Positions 43,596 through 54,039 of a DNA stretch of 64,000 bases are shown here, piece after piece (position 1 is the stretch's first letter; the number at the start of each line of letters is the position of its first letter). Made by a program: the position numbers and the translations under genes. A model generated the notes under the pieces. It searched no databases, had not been told where the DNA came from, and saw only the letters and a list, made by a program, of their open reading frames with translations. This DNA comes from Diphasiastrum complanatum (lineage: Eukaryota; Streptophyta; Lycopodiopsida; Lycopodiales; Lycopodiaceae): the NCBI GenBank assembly GCA_029204225.1, contig CM055101.1:3788684-3852683 (forward strand), written 5' to 3'.

Positions 43596-44573
43596 ATGAC
43601 CAATCGCACTAAGATCAATATGCTGAAGGAGGAATCTCGACGAGCGCCAGTTCACGAGATGCCCGAGACTTTCAAGAATTATACCTTAGACGATGTGGTA
43701 ATCATGATGCCGCAAGCCCAGAAAGAACCTAATCAAGGTCAAGCACTAGCAGAACAAGTCTTCGAGAGACCTGTGCGAACACAACCGATGAATCTTGCCG
43801 AGCCAGGTGAAGAAGAAAAGATAGTGCATGTGGGAGAGCAGCTAACACCCACATAGTTCAAGAGACTACGATCATTGTTGGTGGAGTATAAAGACTATTG
43901 TGCTTGGAATTATAGTGACCTAAAGGGCATTCCACCAACAATAGTCCAACACACCATACCCTTGGTGGACGGAGCAGTCCCCAAGGTAAGCCGTTATTAC
44001 TGCTGCAACCCGAAATATACAGAGTTGATCAAGCAAGAGTTGCAGAAGCTGATGGATACAGATTTCATCTATGAAATCGAGCACACAAAATGGGTTTCAC
44101 CGATAGTTATAGTACCCAAGAATAACGACAAAATGCGGATTTGTGTGAATCTGAAGGCGCTAAATGCAGTCACCAAAAAAGATCATTTTCCTTTACCATT
44201 TACGGAAAATGTCCTCGACAGAGTACTTGGCGCCGAAGCCTACAATTTTTTGGACGGCTTCAGCGGCTACAACCAGGTGAAGATAGCCCCCCAAGACCAG
44301 CACAAGACAACGTTTGCGACAGAATGGGGAACCTATGTCTATAAAGTGATGTCATTCAGACTTTGCAATGCCCCAAGCACCTTCCAGTCAGTCATGCAGA
44401 CAGCATTCAAAGATTATCTGCAAAAAATTTTGAAAATTTTCTTGGACGATCTATGCGTGCATGGACCAGACTCAGAACACTTATCCAACTTGGAGAAGGT
44501 GTTACAAAAATGCCGCGACTACCAGATCTCTCTGAATCTAGAAAAATGTCATTTCTGGGTGACACAGGCTTGA
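43596..44573 (+). pseudogene. Gypsy reverse transcriptase
   Basis: Frame 43875-44573 is open over 232 codons: DYCAWNYSDLKGIPPTIVQH, VSPIVIVPKNNDKMRICVNL, YNFLDGFSGYNQVKIAPQDQ, TFATEWGTYVYKVMSFRLCN, APSTFQSVMQTAF, then KIFLDDLCVHG. The last is the YxDD box with Phe-Leu in place of the usual Tyr-x; both Asp are kept. A preceding frame (43596-43856) is part of the linker. RT homology ends near 44570 with a frame change. Confidence 0.85.
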
Positions 44574-44589
44574 TTCTCAACCATATAGT

Positions 44590-45240
44590 GTCAAGACACG
44601 AGATCGCCACAGATCTATCAAAGATCAGGATCATTGTTGATCTACCACCACCAGGGATGATCCGCGAAGTCTACATCTTCATGAATCATGCTAACTATTA
44701 TAAGATCTTCATTCTTGATTTTGCAGAGTTAGCCCGACCAATTTACAAACTCGGATCCACATTGGAACGAGGAAGCCCTAAAGGCCTTCCAAAAGCTTAA
44801 GGATGCATTGGTTCAGCACCAATCTTACGCCCACCCAATTGGTCCATTGAGTTTCACGTGCATCCATGACGCATCGAAGTATGCAGTTGGAGCAGTCTTA
44901 ATCCAGCCAGGTGAACACAAAAAGGATTTTCCAATCCAATTTGCAAGCCGACAGCTCAGTGATACCAAAATGAATTATTCAACCACAGAGTGAAAAGCAC
45001 TAGCGATGATCTATGCGGTTAAGAAATTTTGACACTACCTGATGGCCACACATTTGGCTTTTTATACGGACCATCAATCCTTGCTCTATATTGTTAATAA
45101 AACTTGCAACACCGGAAGAATCACCCGATGGCTACTTTTGTTATTGGAATTTGATTTTAGGATAGTAGTTTGCAAGGAAAAACAACACTACATGGCAGAT
45201 CATGTGTCACGAATCAAGGGAAAGGAGATTGCAATCCAAC
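44590..45240 (+). pseudogene. Gypsy RNase H, broken
   Basis: It continues RT through VDLPPPGMIREVYIFMNHAN YYK-like sequence, then after a stop SFTCIHDASKYAVGAVLIQP, FASRQLSDTKMNYSTTE with a stop at 44991, and LAFYTDHQSLLYIVNKT, ending with KQHYMADHVSRI. The order is normal for gypsy RNase H, and several breaks inactivate it. Confidence 0.8.
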
Positions 45241-45399
45241 CCGACGATGAGCTGGCAGATGCTGCCTTATTTTACGTGGACACAGTATCAGAATGGGCTG
45301 CCGACATTGTTGAATATCTAATGCAGGGCCAACCAGACAAGTCACTACCAAAGGTGGAACAACGAAAATTGATCTTAAAGGCTAGACCTTATCAGCTGT

Positions 45400-45931
45400 C
45401 GCCGGCCAGTTGTATCGAAGAGAACAAGACATAATTCTTCGACGGTGTATTCTTTCTCATAAAGCCACCCAGATCATTTCGCTTTCACATGAAGGCATGG
45501 GTGGAGGCCATTTTGCATCCGACATTATAGTTCGCAAGATCCTACAATCAGGATGTTTGTGGCTAACGATCCATAAGGATACGGAGGAATACTTGAAAAA
45601 GTGCGATGTGTGCCAAAGGGCGAGAAGGCCAACGAGATTGAATTATGACCTACTGCACCCGGTCTTAGCCCAAGCACCATTCGGAAAGTGAGAATGAATT
45701 ACATCGGTCCAATTCACCCTGCGACAAGGAGTTCCCAGGCTCGATACATAATCGTAGAAATGGGTCGAAGCCAAGGCAGTAAGAGTAGCTGATGAAAGGA
45801 CAACTGCCAAGTTCCTTTATGAAAATATCATTGTGCGCTTCGGATGCCCGGTGGAGCTAGTCAACGATCGCGGAAGTCATTTCATCAATGAGACCATCAA
45901 GGTCATGTTGGAAGAATTCTTTGTGATCCAC
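45400..45931 (+). pseudogene. Gypsy integrase, truncated
   Basis: The zinc domain is SHEGMGGGHFASDIIVRKIL followed by KKCDVCQRARRPTRL (H-x-H...C-x2-C). The core can be read across frames as NYIGPIHPATRSSQARYIIV and later VNDRGSHFINE, containing two of the three catalytic acids. Homology stops at 45931 in the middle of the core, where a minus-strand copia begins. The C-terminus and 3' LTR are therefore missing. Confidence 0.8.
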
Positions 45932-45959
45932 TTACAATACCTTCATCTTCAGTAGTGTG

Positions 45960-46145
45960 AGTACTATTTTCACCAAGATGATCAAATTTCTTCGTGCTGT
46001 AAGGCATGTAGGAGTTGAAAATCTCACGTTGATTGGTCATGTGTTGTGTAGCTCCAGCATTCATAAACCATGAATCATTCAAAAATGCGCTTTGATCTTT
46101 GACAATGCGCCTTCGTCCACTTTGACTTGGGAAGATGATGAAACT
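45960..46145 (-). pseudogene. Copia protease fragment
   Basis: The minus strand reads DSWFMNAGATQHMTNQ (with an in-frame stop just before it). This is the copia protease start, normally WxxDSGAxxHMT; here the catalytic Asp-Ser appears as Asn-Ala. The fragment ends at the junction with the gypsy integrase. Confidence 0.6.
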
Positions 46146-46153
46146 GTGTTTGC

Positions 46154-46957
46154 TTATTGATCAGGTTGCTTGGCTACGTTCTTTGCTTGGAGAATTCGGT
46201 AATCCTTGATCTCATGGTTATTGCACTTGCAATACCTGCAAAACATCTTTTTTTTCGATTGTGGATCTGATGATTGTGCTTGACTTTGAGTCTGTTTTTG
46301 ATTCGTTGCAACCTTCTTGGAGCTTTTTTGCTTATGTTGCTTAGAGCCTTTGTTGACATATAGAGCCTGAGAGGAGGAAGTAGACAAAGTATCTTGACTT
46401 CTTCGATTACCTTCTTGCAGCAACATAGTGATAACTCTAGTAAGAGCTAAATCTGAGTGTGTCGATATGATCATCACCCAGTTCTCATATGTAGAGGGCA
46501 AGCTTGAAAGCAATGTCATAATTGCATCTTGATCGTCTATGACTGATCCGACAGCGGCCATCTGTTGCAAGAGATTCTTAAACTGGTTAATGTGACTCTG
46601 AAGAGAATCACTAGTAGACATCTTGAATGTCAAGAATTTCCTTCGTAGATGTAACTTAGTAGTTATGTCCCTCACGTCATATAGGGAGTTCAAGATGTCT
46701 CAAACGTCTCTTGACATTTTAGCTCTAGCTATGTGTCCAATCTGTGTATCTGATATATTGAGGATAATAAGCGTGAAAGCTCTACCATCCTTTGATTTCC
46801 ACTTTGAGTCGTCATCTTCAGGTTTTACTTTTGTGCCTGTAACAACATCCCATAATTCGTTGGCAATTAGCAAGGTCTTCATCTTAAATTTCCACAAATG
46901 ATAATTGGATCCATTCAACTTGTCTACGATAAGACCAGCTTTACTTTGAGAATCCAT
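46154..46957 (-). pseudogene. Copia Gag (two frames)
   Basis: Frame 46957-46700 has MDSQSKAGLIVDKLNGSNYH and WKFKMKTLLIANELWDVVTG. Frame 46693-46154 has MNSLYDVRDITTKLHLRRKF, INQFKNLLQQMAAVGSVIDD, MTLLSSLPSTYENWVM and a Lys/Gln-rich tail. The knuckle CRYCKCNNHEIKDY has lost its last Cys. One short break at about 46695 separates them. This Gag belongs to a different copia lineage from those at 39.1 and 50.5 kb. Confidence 0.85.
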
Positions 46958-47109
46958 CTGGAACTTAGTCTATCGATTGTATCGATGATGCTAAGATACA
47001 GTAATGCCAACAATAGGAAATCAATTCTCTGATACTGAAAGGTTGAAAAGAGCTGAAGAGTATGATTATCAATTTGATATCGCGAAAGATATCAAGTATT
47101 AGAGATTTT

Positions 47110-47163
47110 GCTCTGATACCATGTCGGTATAAGATAAAGAAGTAGTGAGATGCTCTAATACCA
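47110..47163 (-). promoter_or_regulatory. Primer binding site and a second diverged copy
   Basis: GCTCTGATACCA at 47110-47121 is the minus-strand primer site TGGTATCAGAGC. A near copy GCTCTAATACCA lies at 47152-47163, and both are followed by TGTC(G/A)G(T/A)-like sequence. The inner one (47110-47121) borders the LTR end at 47122; the outer one lies inside the LTR, so the end of the LTR was duplicated with the primer site. Confidence 0.75.
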
Positions 47164-48204
47164 TGTCAGAAAGAGGTGTTGTGAAGATAGTTCGAACTCA
47201 AAAAGAAACGAATAAAAATAATTTGAGTGTCTAGAAAGAAAAATTTTCATGCGTGGCAGAATAAACTATCTTCCTCTTTCACAATGCATGACTACGCTTA
47301 TCAATTTCAAACAAAACCATAGTGATAGAAATCATATTTGATCTTATAGTAACAAATTTTGAAATCATCGGTACTACAATGAATACGTAGTCAAACAATT
47401 AAGCATTGAATTATCAAACAAATGATTTGTTGCGAAGAAATATAGAAATGCATACATTTTGAGACTAAGCTGAACGCAATAAAAGATAGTATTGATTCAA
47501 AACAAAACAGAAGTAAATGAGTACAATAAGTTGCGGATCAAAGCCGTGTACTCTATGATATCTCTGAGCAGCTAAAATGAAAGTCTGAATTAAGCGCAAT
47601 GCTGATAAGCAGTAGCGCAATAGCAGTCTTTAAAAACAACTTTAAGAAGTGAGCAAGAATGCTCAGGAGTGTTCAAGTTTTTAGGCTTGAGAGAGAGAGA
47701 GATAAATGGACCAAATTGTCACTTCTGCAGAAATGAACTAAAACAGCCACAGGCGACATTGTCGCAAAAAAAATGACAGTGCCCTTAAATCTCATTTAGG
47801 AGAGTCTAGAGTCATTTCCTTAACATTCACCCAACGGGGTTGGCTCAACTGGTTAGCTTGGCATCCAAAGTTTCTTTGGTCCCAGGTTCGAGCCTCCCCT
47901 TGGAAACCAAGAAGCATTTCCTTAACATTTGAGTCACTTTGGAAAAAGCAAAAAATGCGACTATGCATATTTGCACAAGATTCCTGACATGTGAAAAAGG
48001 TGACACCATATTTTTTTCACGAGATTCCTAACAGGTGAAAAACGTGACATTGTTGTCAAACTTCGTGTATTTCTGTAGACTGTGTAAAAATACTTGTAAT
48101 TCTGTAGACTGTATAAAAACACAGAAAAATCCGTAGAACTGGATAAACAATGGATGAAGATTAAAATCGATTAGTCGATTAGTAAGAAGGAGAATAATCC
48201 AACA
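47122..48204 (-). repeat. 5' LTR of the minus-strand copia (borders inferred)
   Basis: On the minus strand it would begin TGTTGGATTATTCTCC (48204) and end next to the primer site (47122). Its length of about 1.08 kb includes the 102-base tRNA-derived insertion with its duplication. A GAGAGAGAGAG tract lies at 47689-47702. The right border rests only on the TG..CA rule. Confidence 0.5.
47828..47914 (+). mobile_element. tRNA-derived insertion (short SINE or tRNA retropseudogene) with 15-bp target duplication
   Basis: The 87-base insert lies between perfect copies of catttccttaacatt (47813-47827 and 47915-47929). It contains an RNA polymerase III A-box, TGGCTCAACTGG (about 47843-47854), and a B-box, GGTTCGAGCCT (about 47885-47895). 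GGGG near 47837 and CCCC near 47896-47899 can close an acceptor-like stem. The anticodon arm is CCAAAG-TTT-CTTTGG, not a normal 7-base loop, so it is not a functional tRNA. There is no long A-tail. Confidence 0.8.
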
Positions 48205-48523
48205 CAGGGGCTGCCGGTAGACCTCGGTCCCGATGGTACGACCTCTTCACATTTGGCCTTCCGGCTCCTTATGCTAAAACACACTTTTGGTGTTTTGCAT
48301 CCCTTTTTGACACTTGGTTGTTCGCTCTCTCTGATGGTGGTCACCACTATACAACTACCACATTGAGAATCATTGTAGATTAGTCGTCCAGAGTCTATTC
48401 AAGATCGCCATTGAAGCCCTTCTCCAGGGTGCACGGATTGGATAGCACCATCATCTTATGTACTGGCTTTATTATCAAATTTTCATATTCGAGTTTATTG
48501 TCTCTTGTCATTGCTGAATTCAA
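48205..48523. other. Unassigned stretch
   Basis: No gene was seen. It lies between the copia LTR border and a copia integrase fragment. Confidence 0.4.
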
Positions 48524-48826
48524 TTGTCAATTATAGTATACAATTCTTCTAACTGTCAAGCTCTTTACACTTCCACTTCTGAATCAACTGATATGCTTTC
48601 GCATTTCAGATATAGCCATCACAATTGTAATAGTATTCAACAAATGTCCAAACAAAATTTGGTACAAGATCTGCCTTCAACTAGCAAATCTGATATTCCA
48701 TGCAAGAGCTGTATAATCAGCAAGCATGCTAGAAGTCCTACAATTTTTGATACAGTTCACACGTTTAGAAATTTGCTAGATCTTGTACACATGGACATTT
48801 GTGGCCCTATCCATACTATTTTGTAG
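48524..48826 (+). pseudogene. Copia GAG-pre-integrase fragment
   Basis: The plus-strand frame has HFRYSHHNCNSIQQMSKQNL, CKSCIISKHARSPT and LLDLVHMDICGPIHTIL. This is the end of the zinc domain and the first integrase Asp region (HMDICGPI). The fragment is isolated and stops shortly after the Asp. Confidence 0.7.
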
Positions 48827-48981
48827 TGGGGCTATTTCCTTCCTAGCCTCAAATCGGGTGTAATCTATCCGACCCTTACTATATTTTCTGACCCAATGTC
48901 AAATCGATCCTTTGAAAAAAAAATTGATACTTTGTAAAGTTTGATACTGTTGGTCTAAAATTCGACCCAACGACTTTGCAT

Positions 48982-49056
48982 TGACAGTCCACCTACATTG
49001 TAATACATTTATAGTTGCGGGACGGTTGTAATAACTGTAGAAGAAGTAGTTGTAGA
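48982..49056 (+). repeat. Start of a copia LTR interrupted by the 49-55 kb element
   Basis: It begins TGACAGTCCACCTAC and runs to GTAGA. It is continued at 55284-55915, which ends CTACA directly before a primer site. The same start (TGACAGTTCACCTAC) with related sequence is seen at 63860-64000, which supports the border. Confidence 0.6.
49052..49056. repeat. Target site duplication GTAGA (left)
   Basis: It is identical to 55279-55283 on the far side of the copia element, the 5-bp duplication typical of LTR retrotransposon integration. Confidence 0.9.
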
Positions 49057-49916
49057 TGTTGAAAATTGTCACTTCTCACTTGACATGTTTATTGTAAATA
49101 AAGACCAATCATTAGAACAACGTTCATGATCTGATTTCACACATGTGGAGCCTGTTCCCATGTGTGAAAGAAAGTATTTTTTGTACTTGTATATATCTAG
49201 TTTGATTTTGTATCAATCAAGTTAGTGTGGACATGATATGACTAGTTTTTGGTCAAATTGACTAGTCACCTAGAAATTAGCTTTTCCTTGCATGTGCATG
49301 AGTAAATGCTCCCACATGACAAGTGGATGTTCACACGTGTGTATAGAGTTCTAGAAGATAAGAGTTGACCATTTTTCTTTGATCCTATTTTGTAGGAAAT
49401 GTTCCTATATTCTAGGAGACTAGCTCTTTGGATTTTAGCCATATTCTAGAAGGTCAACTTTGGATAAGGATCACGGATGGATCAAATGGATAGATCTGAG
49501 TGATGTGTCACTCTTCACACGTGTGAAGACCTGCTGGACTATACCAGACTCATGGATGTACTTGATCCATAAAAGGAACATCATTTTGCTAATGAGATTG
49601 ATGAGACTTTTGTATTCTACACTTTTATGAGATTTCTAGTCATTAGAATTGTGATTTCTATGAACGATTGCTATCAAGAACCATAGTACTTGTTGTTTTA
49701 GGTGCAGGCCGTATTGTGGACAGTACTCCACATGTGTGAGGCCGTCTTCACTAATTTATGATGTTTTGATCCATTGTTGTTGCTTAAATCTAAGTGTCGT
49801 GAATCTAGATCAAGATCTAATGTGTAGAACTTGATAGATCCATTGATTAAGCATCCAATAACCCTCTATGATTGTTAAGTACAATCATTATTGTCCTAAA
49901 AACTGAAATTATATCA
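49057..49916 (+). repeat. 5' LTR of the full-length copia
   Basis: The 860-bp LTR begins TGTTGAAAATTG and ends AAATTATATCA. It carries several CACACGTGTG/ACATGTG words and a TATA-like ccataaaagg near 49567. It aligns with 54416-55278 along the whole length with scattered substitutions and small indels. Confidence 0.95.
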
Positions 49917-49928
49917 TGGTATCAGAGC
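49917..49928 (+). promoter_or_regulatory. tRNA-iMet primer binding site
   Basis: TGGTATCAGAGC abuts the LTR end with no spacer. Confidence 0.95.
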
Positions 49929-50516
49929 TAAGTAAGAGAGTGATCAACTGAATCATAAATCTTCCAAAGATCATTGGCAAAATTTGTTTTTGGCCAATAC
50001 AAGTGAGGGTGAGTTCATCTAGAGTGATAGCTTGTTTCAAAGTGGATCAAATCGACTTGGAGGCTGTGTATGTACTTTTCACATGTGTAAAACCATACAA
50101 CTTCTTTCATTTCAAGTTACTTTGTGTTTCTTGGTCCTATAATCTCAATTCTAGCTCATTTTTAGTGCTTTTTGAAGCATAGTATTGATCTAGATTCAAT
50201 CTAGCTAATGCCTATGACCAAATAAAGTTTTGGTTCATTGAAGCATTTCTTTTTGGAGTTTATGATCAGATATAAGAGGCTGATTTGTTCAGATCCTTAG
50301 TTGAAGTGAAACCTCTAAGAAAAGTGTAAAGCAAAAAATTTTGTGAGAGTGAAAGCTAGGAATTTTTGTCAAGATCTTTGTGTATCATTCAAGCTTGTGT
50401 GCTAGTTTGATAGAAACAAGGCTATAGGCAATATTGTGAGCTTTAGACCTTTCATAGATCTTTAAAATTCAGAAATCTTAGTGATTTTAGAAGAGCATTC
50501 ATTCTACAATGTCACC

Positions 50517-51090
50517 ATGGGTGGTTATTTGCTGGAAGCAAGTGAGAGACTCACTTCCACAAATTATTCCACTTGGAAAGTGAGGATGGAATCACTCCTA
50601 GTGATCCATGACCTGTTTGACATAGTTCTAGGAGCTGAGGAAAAGCCTCAAGCTGCCCAAGAACAAACCAAATACAAGAAGAGAGTAAGATTAGCTCTAC
50701 ATTGCATAAAGTTGAATGTATGTAATGACCTCTTGAAGGAGGTGTCTTCTTGTGCCTCATCTAAAGAGGCTTGGGATTCATTAAAGAGTATCTATGAATC
50801 CAATAACACTTCAAGAATCCTCATGCTAAGAAATCAAGTTTTCCAAAGCATGAAAGGAAGTGGAGAGAGTGGACAAGAGTGTGTCCTTAGGATCAAATCT
50901 CTTAACAAGGAGTTGAGTGCTATAGGAGAGAAGATCCAAGATCAAGAGCTAGTACAAATCATATTGAATGGCCTAGGTGATGAGTTCACCAACTTGGTCC
51001 AATCATTTGCATTTCAAGACACTCTTCCATCCATTGAAAAGTTGCACAATATTCTTGTGCCAAGGAGAGTAGACTTCTACACCTCAAGAC
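50517..51090 (+). pseudogene. Copia Gag N-terminal part
   Basis: ATG 50517 gives MGGYLLEASERLTSTNYSTW, then KVRMESLLVIHDLFDIVLGA, ASSKEAWDSLKSIYESNNTS, CVLRIKSLNKELSAIGEKI and ELVQIILNGLGDEFTNLVQS. This is the full UBN2-type Gag domain. The frame shifts near 51060-51095, after which the Lys-rich tail and knuckle are read in the next frame. An upstream in-frame ATG (50481) lies before a less typical N-terminus, so 50517 is preferred. Confidence 0.88.
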
Positions 51091-51094
51091 AAGA

Positions 51095-52165
51095 ATGGAT
51101 GGCATGTCACTTAATGGAGGAGAGGAGAAAACAAACTTTACATCCAAACACAAGAAGAAACAACATCCATTCAAGAAAAATCAAGGCAAGGAGGCCGAGA
51201 TGAAGAATGGAGGTTCAACTTCCAATGACAAAGTGAAGAACAAGGCAAAGCTCAAGTGTTTCTTTTGTGGGAAGAAAGGACACTTTGCCTCAGAATGTTA
51301 CTTGAAGAAGAATCAACAAGCAAACGGAGATCAAGGGAACATTGCTCAAGAGGAAGAAGATGAGGATGGATTCAACACATCCTTAATGGTTGCATCTACA
51401 CCAACTTCAAGTCAAGACACATGGTGGATAGATAGTGGGGCTAGTTCTCACATGTCTTTTAACAAACATTATTTCTCTACTCTTCTCTCTTGTAATGACT
51501 CTAAGAAGTCAATATACACTGCTAGTGATCAAGAATGCAAGATAGATGGTATAGGATCTATTCCTCTTTGCTTAGGCACATCTAAAAGGATAGATCTAGA
51601 TAATGTTTTGTATGTTCCTACCATTTCAAGAAACTTGCTTAGTGTAGGACAATTAATGGACAATGGACTAGATGTACATTTCAAGAATGGAGTTTGTTCC
51701 ATCTTGAAAAATGATAAGTGCATAGCTAGTGTCATTAAGCAAGGTAGACTTTTCAAGTTGGATGCTAATGTTGCAAATGAAAGTGTGAACTTGGCTAGGG
51801 AGGAGCTATCTCAAGTGGAGCTTTGGCATAAGATATTAGGCCATCCTAATCTTCAATCTATGGAGTCAATGGCAAGCAAGGAACTAGCTCTCGGCCTACC
51901 AAGAGCTTTCAAGAATCGTGGAAAGATGTGTGAGGCATGTGGCCTTGCAAACTCACACAAATCTTCTTACAAGAGTTCTTCATCAAGATCTCCCTCTCCC
52001 TTGGATCTCATACATTCTGATGTACATAGTTTTTCACATGCAAGTAATGGAGGTGCCTTGATGTATGTAACTTTTATAGATGATTGTACTAGATTCACAT
52101 GGATTGAGTTACTATCAAAGAAAAGTCTTGTATGTGAAGCTTTCCGTAAAGGCACTAAGATGTGA
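51095..52165 (+). CDS. Copia Gag tail, protease, GAG-pre-integrase and integrase start
   Basis: This open frame of 356 codons contains the zinc knuckle CFFCGKKGHFASEC (residues about 54-67) and protease TWWIDSGASSHMSFNKHYFS (DSGA, about 109-128). Then comes the pre-integrase zinc domain LWHKILGHPNLQSM...CEACGLANSHKSSY (about 242-295) and the first integrase Asp in LDLIHSDVHSF (about 306-316). It ends at a stop created by a small deletion in the integrase core, after LSKKSLVCEAF. It is the longest intact part of this element's pol. Confidence 0.88.
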   Translation: MDGMSLNGGEEKTNFTSKHKKKQHPFKKNQGKEAEMKNGGSTSNDKVKNKAKLKCFFCGKKGHFASECYLKKNQQANGDQGNIAQEEEDEDGFNTSLMVASTPTSSQDTWWIDSGASSHMSFNKHYFSTLLSCNDSKKSIYTASDQECKIDGIGSIPLCLGTSKRIDLDNVLYVPTISRNLLSVGQLMDNGLDVHFKNGVCSILKNDKCIASVIKQGRLFKLDANVANESVNLAREELSQVELWHKILGHPNLQSMESMASKELALGLPRAFKNRGKMCEACGLANSHKSSYKSSSSRSPSPLDLIHSDVHSFSHASNGGALMYVTFIDDCTRFTWIELLSKKSLVCEAFRKGTKM

Positions 52166-53170
52166 TAATGGAGGAGAGTACACCTCCAATAAAATGAAAG
52201 ACTTTTGTGAGATCAATGACATTAAATTGAAATACACTTGTTCCTACACCCCCCAACAAAATGGGATGGCCGAGAGGAAAAATAGAAGTCTATGTGAATG
52301 TGCAAAGTCTTTAAGACTTGATGCATCACTTCCCATCTCATTTTGGGGAGAAGCTATAACATGTGCTAATTAATTGTGTAATAGACTTCCTAGTAGTGCT
52401 ATTGATGGGATCTCACCTTATCAAGCTTTGTTTGGTAAAAAACACAATGTAAAAGATTTTAAAATCTTTGGATGTATTTGTTATGTCCACATCCCTTTGG
52501 AGACAAGAAGGAAGGAAGATGCTACCTTATTCAAAGGGATTTTTGTAGGCTATGGAGAAAATAACAAGGGCTATAGGATATATGATCCTATATCCAAGAA
52601 AGTAAAGGTAAGCAAGGATGTACTTTTTGATGAGTCACAATTTGCTAAGATGTTTTCTAATGGATCTAACCCATTGTGCATTGAAGATCTTGACAAACCC
52701 GAGGAGGATCTTGACAAACCCGAGGAGGATCTTGACAAATCCAAGGATGAAGACAAGGATCCTAGTCAAAGGGAGCCGAGAAGATCATCAAGAAGCAAGG
52801 CCGAGCCGTCAAGGCTCACCTATGTGGACAAGGAAAAGCAAAAGGAAGACTCTACATCTTCTACCTCTTACTCCTTCTTAGCTACATTGCTTGAAGAACC
52901 ATCATCTTTTGAAGAAGCATATAGATCTAAAGTTTGGAGAGATGCAATGCAAGTAGAGTATGATGCATTAAAAGAAAATCATACTTGGAATCTTGTAAAT
53001 CTTCCAAGAGGGAAGAAACCACTTGCATGTAAGTGGATTTATAGAATAAAGTACAATCAAGATGGATCTATTAGTAAGTACAAGGCTAGGCTTGTTGCTA
53101 AAGGATTTCTTCAAGTAAAAGGATTGGATTATGAAGAAACATTTGCACCTGTAGCTAAGCTTGTAATTGT
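52140..53170 (+). pseudogene. Copia integrase core, C-terminus and RT start
   Basis: The frame to 52373 has LRCDNGGEYTSNKMKDFC (second Asp) and YTPQQNGMAERKNRSLCECA (Glu), then a stop (TAA, 52371-52373) in what would be CAN-x-LCNRLPSSA. The frame 52374-53174 continues ISPYQALFGKKHNVKDFKIF and FKGIFVGYGENNKGYRIYDP, an acidic repeat (three EDLDKPE-like units of 21 bases at about 52684-52745), and the RT start ACKWIYRIKYNQDGSISKYK and ARLVAKGFLQVKGLDYEETF. It shifts frame at about 53165. Confidence 0.85.
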
Positions 53171-54036
53171 TTGATTACATTGCTACTTTGTTCAAGTGGA
53201 ATCTCTACCAAATGGATGTGACAAATGCTTTCTTGAATGGCTTCTTAGAAGAGGAAATCTACATGATGCAACCCGAGGGCTTTATCAAGGTTGGTGAGGA
53301 GCAAAAAGTGTGCTACTTAAGGAAGAGCCTATATGGCTTGAAGCAAGCACCTAGAGCTTGGTACTCTAGGTTGCATGATTTTCTCTATTCCCTTGGCTTT
53401 GTACTAAGTGATTATGAACCTTCTTTATATTTCAAATGCAATGAAGGAAAGATCATCATTTTGGTGCTTTATGTTGATGACACCATTATGACAGAAAATG
53501 ATGATGAAGGCATAAGCAGAGTAAAAGTTGATTTATCTAGTGAGTTCAAGATGGTAGATCTAGGCTTCCTAAAGCTTATACTTGGGATAGAAGTGTCTAG
53601 AAGTAGCAATTGTACTTTCATAAGTCAATCTAAGTATGCTACTTCCATTCTTGAAAGGTTTTGTATGAGAGATTGTAAGGGGATTGACACCCCTATGGAG
53701 CATGTTGTGAAAGCAACTAATGGAGGTGATGAAGCATGCTTTGAGGACTTCACCCTCTTTAGGAAGCTTATAGGATCTCTAATCTATTTAACCATCACTA
53801 GACCTAGCTTAAGTTTTTGTGTAAGCAAGTTGAGTCAAAGTATGCAAGCTCCTTTAGTTCATCATTGGAAAAGTGCCAAGAGAGTACTTAGATATGTTTC
53901 TAGTACTAGAATTTTTGGCATACTTTATGAAGGATCTAACTTGCACTTGAGAGCCTACTCGGATTCAGATTTTGCAGGTGACAAGATGGATAGAAAGTCA
54001 ATAGTGCATTTGCAACATTCCTTTGTGGAGGAGTAA
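53167..54036 (+). CDS. Copia reverse transcriptase (catalytic part)
   Basis: The 289-codon frame is open. WNLYQMDVTNAFLNGFLEEE carries the first catalytic Asp, and LRKSLYGLKQAPRAWYSRLH follows. IILVLYVDDTIMTENDDEG carries YVDD. It continues FKMVDLGFLKLILGIEVSR, FRKLIGSLIYLTITRPSLSF and YSDSDFAGDKMDRKS (RNase H start). It is interrupted at 54036 by a frame shift. The element could have lost its function only recently, since the catalytic boxes are all intact. Confidence 0.88.
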   Translation: MFDYIATLFKWNLYQMDVTNAFLNGFLEEEIYMMQPEGFIKVGEEQKVCYLRKSLYGLKQAPRAWYSRLHDFLYSLGFVLSDYEPSLYFKCNEGKIIILVLYVDDTIMTENDDEGISRVKVDLSSEFKMVDLGFLKLILGIEVSRSSNCTFISQSKYATSILERFCMRDCKGIDTPMEHVVKATNGGDEACFEDFTLFRKLIGSLIYLTITRPSLSFCVSKLSQSMQAPLVHHWKSAKRVLRYVSSTRIFGILYEGSNLHLRAYSDSDFAGDKMDRKSIVHLQHSFVEE

Positions 54037-54039
54037 TAT

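Larger units (their letters stand above)
45932..48204 (-). mobile_element. Minus-strand copia element: 5' LTR, primer site, gag, start of protease
   Basis: From right to left: LTR (48204-47122), primer site (47121-47110), short leader, Gag (46957-46154) and protease start (about 46100-45960), then cut off at 45932 against the gypsy integrase. It is truncated, with no integrase or RT. The LTR carries a tRNA-derived insertion. Confidence 0.75.

Noticed and set aside
47828-47914. Functional tRNA gene
   Set aside because: The anticodon arm cannot form a normal 7-base loop and the T-arm pairs poorly; the target duplication shows that it is an insertion.
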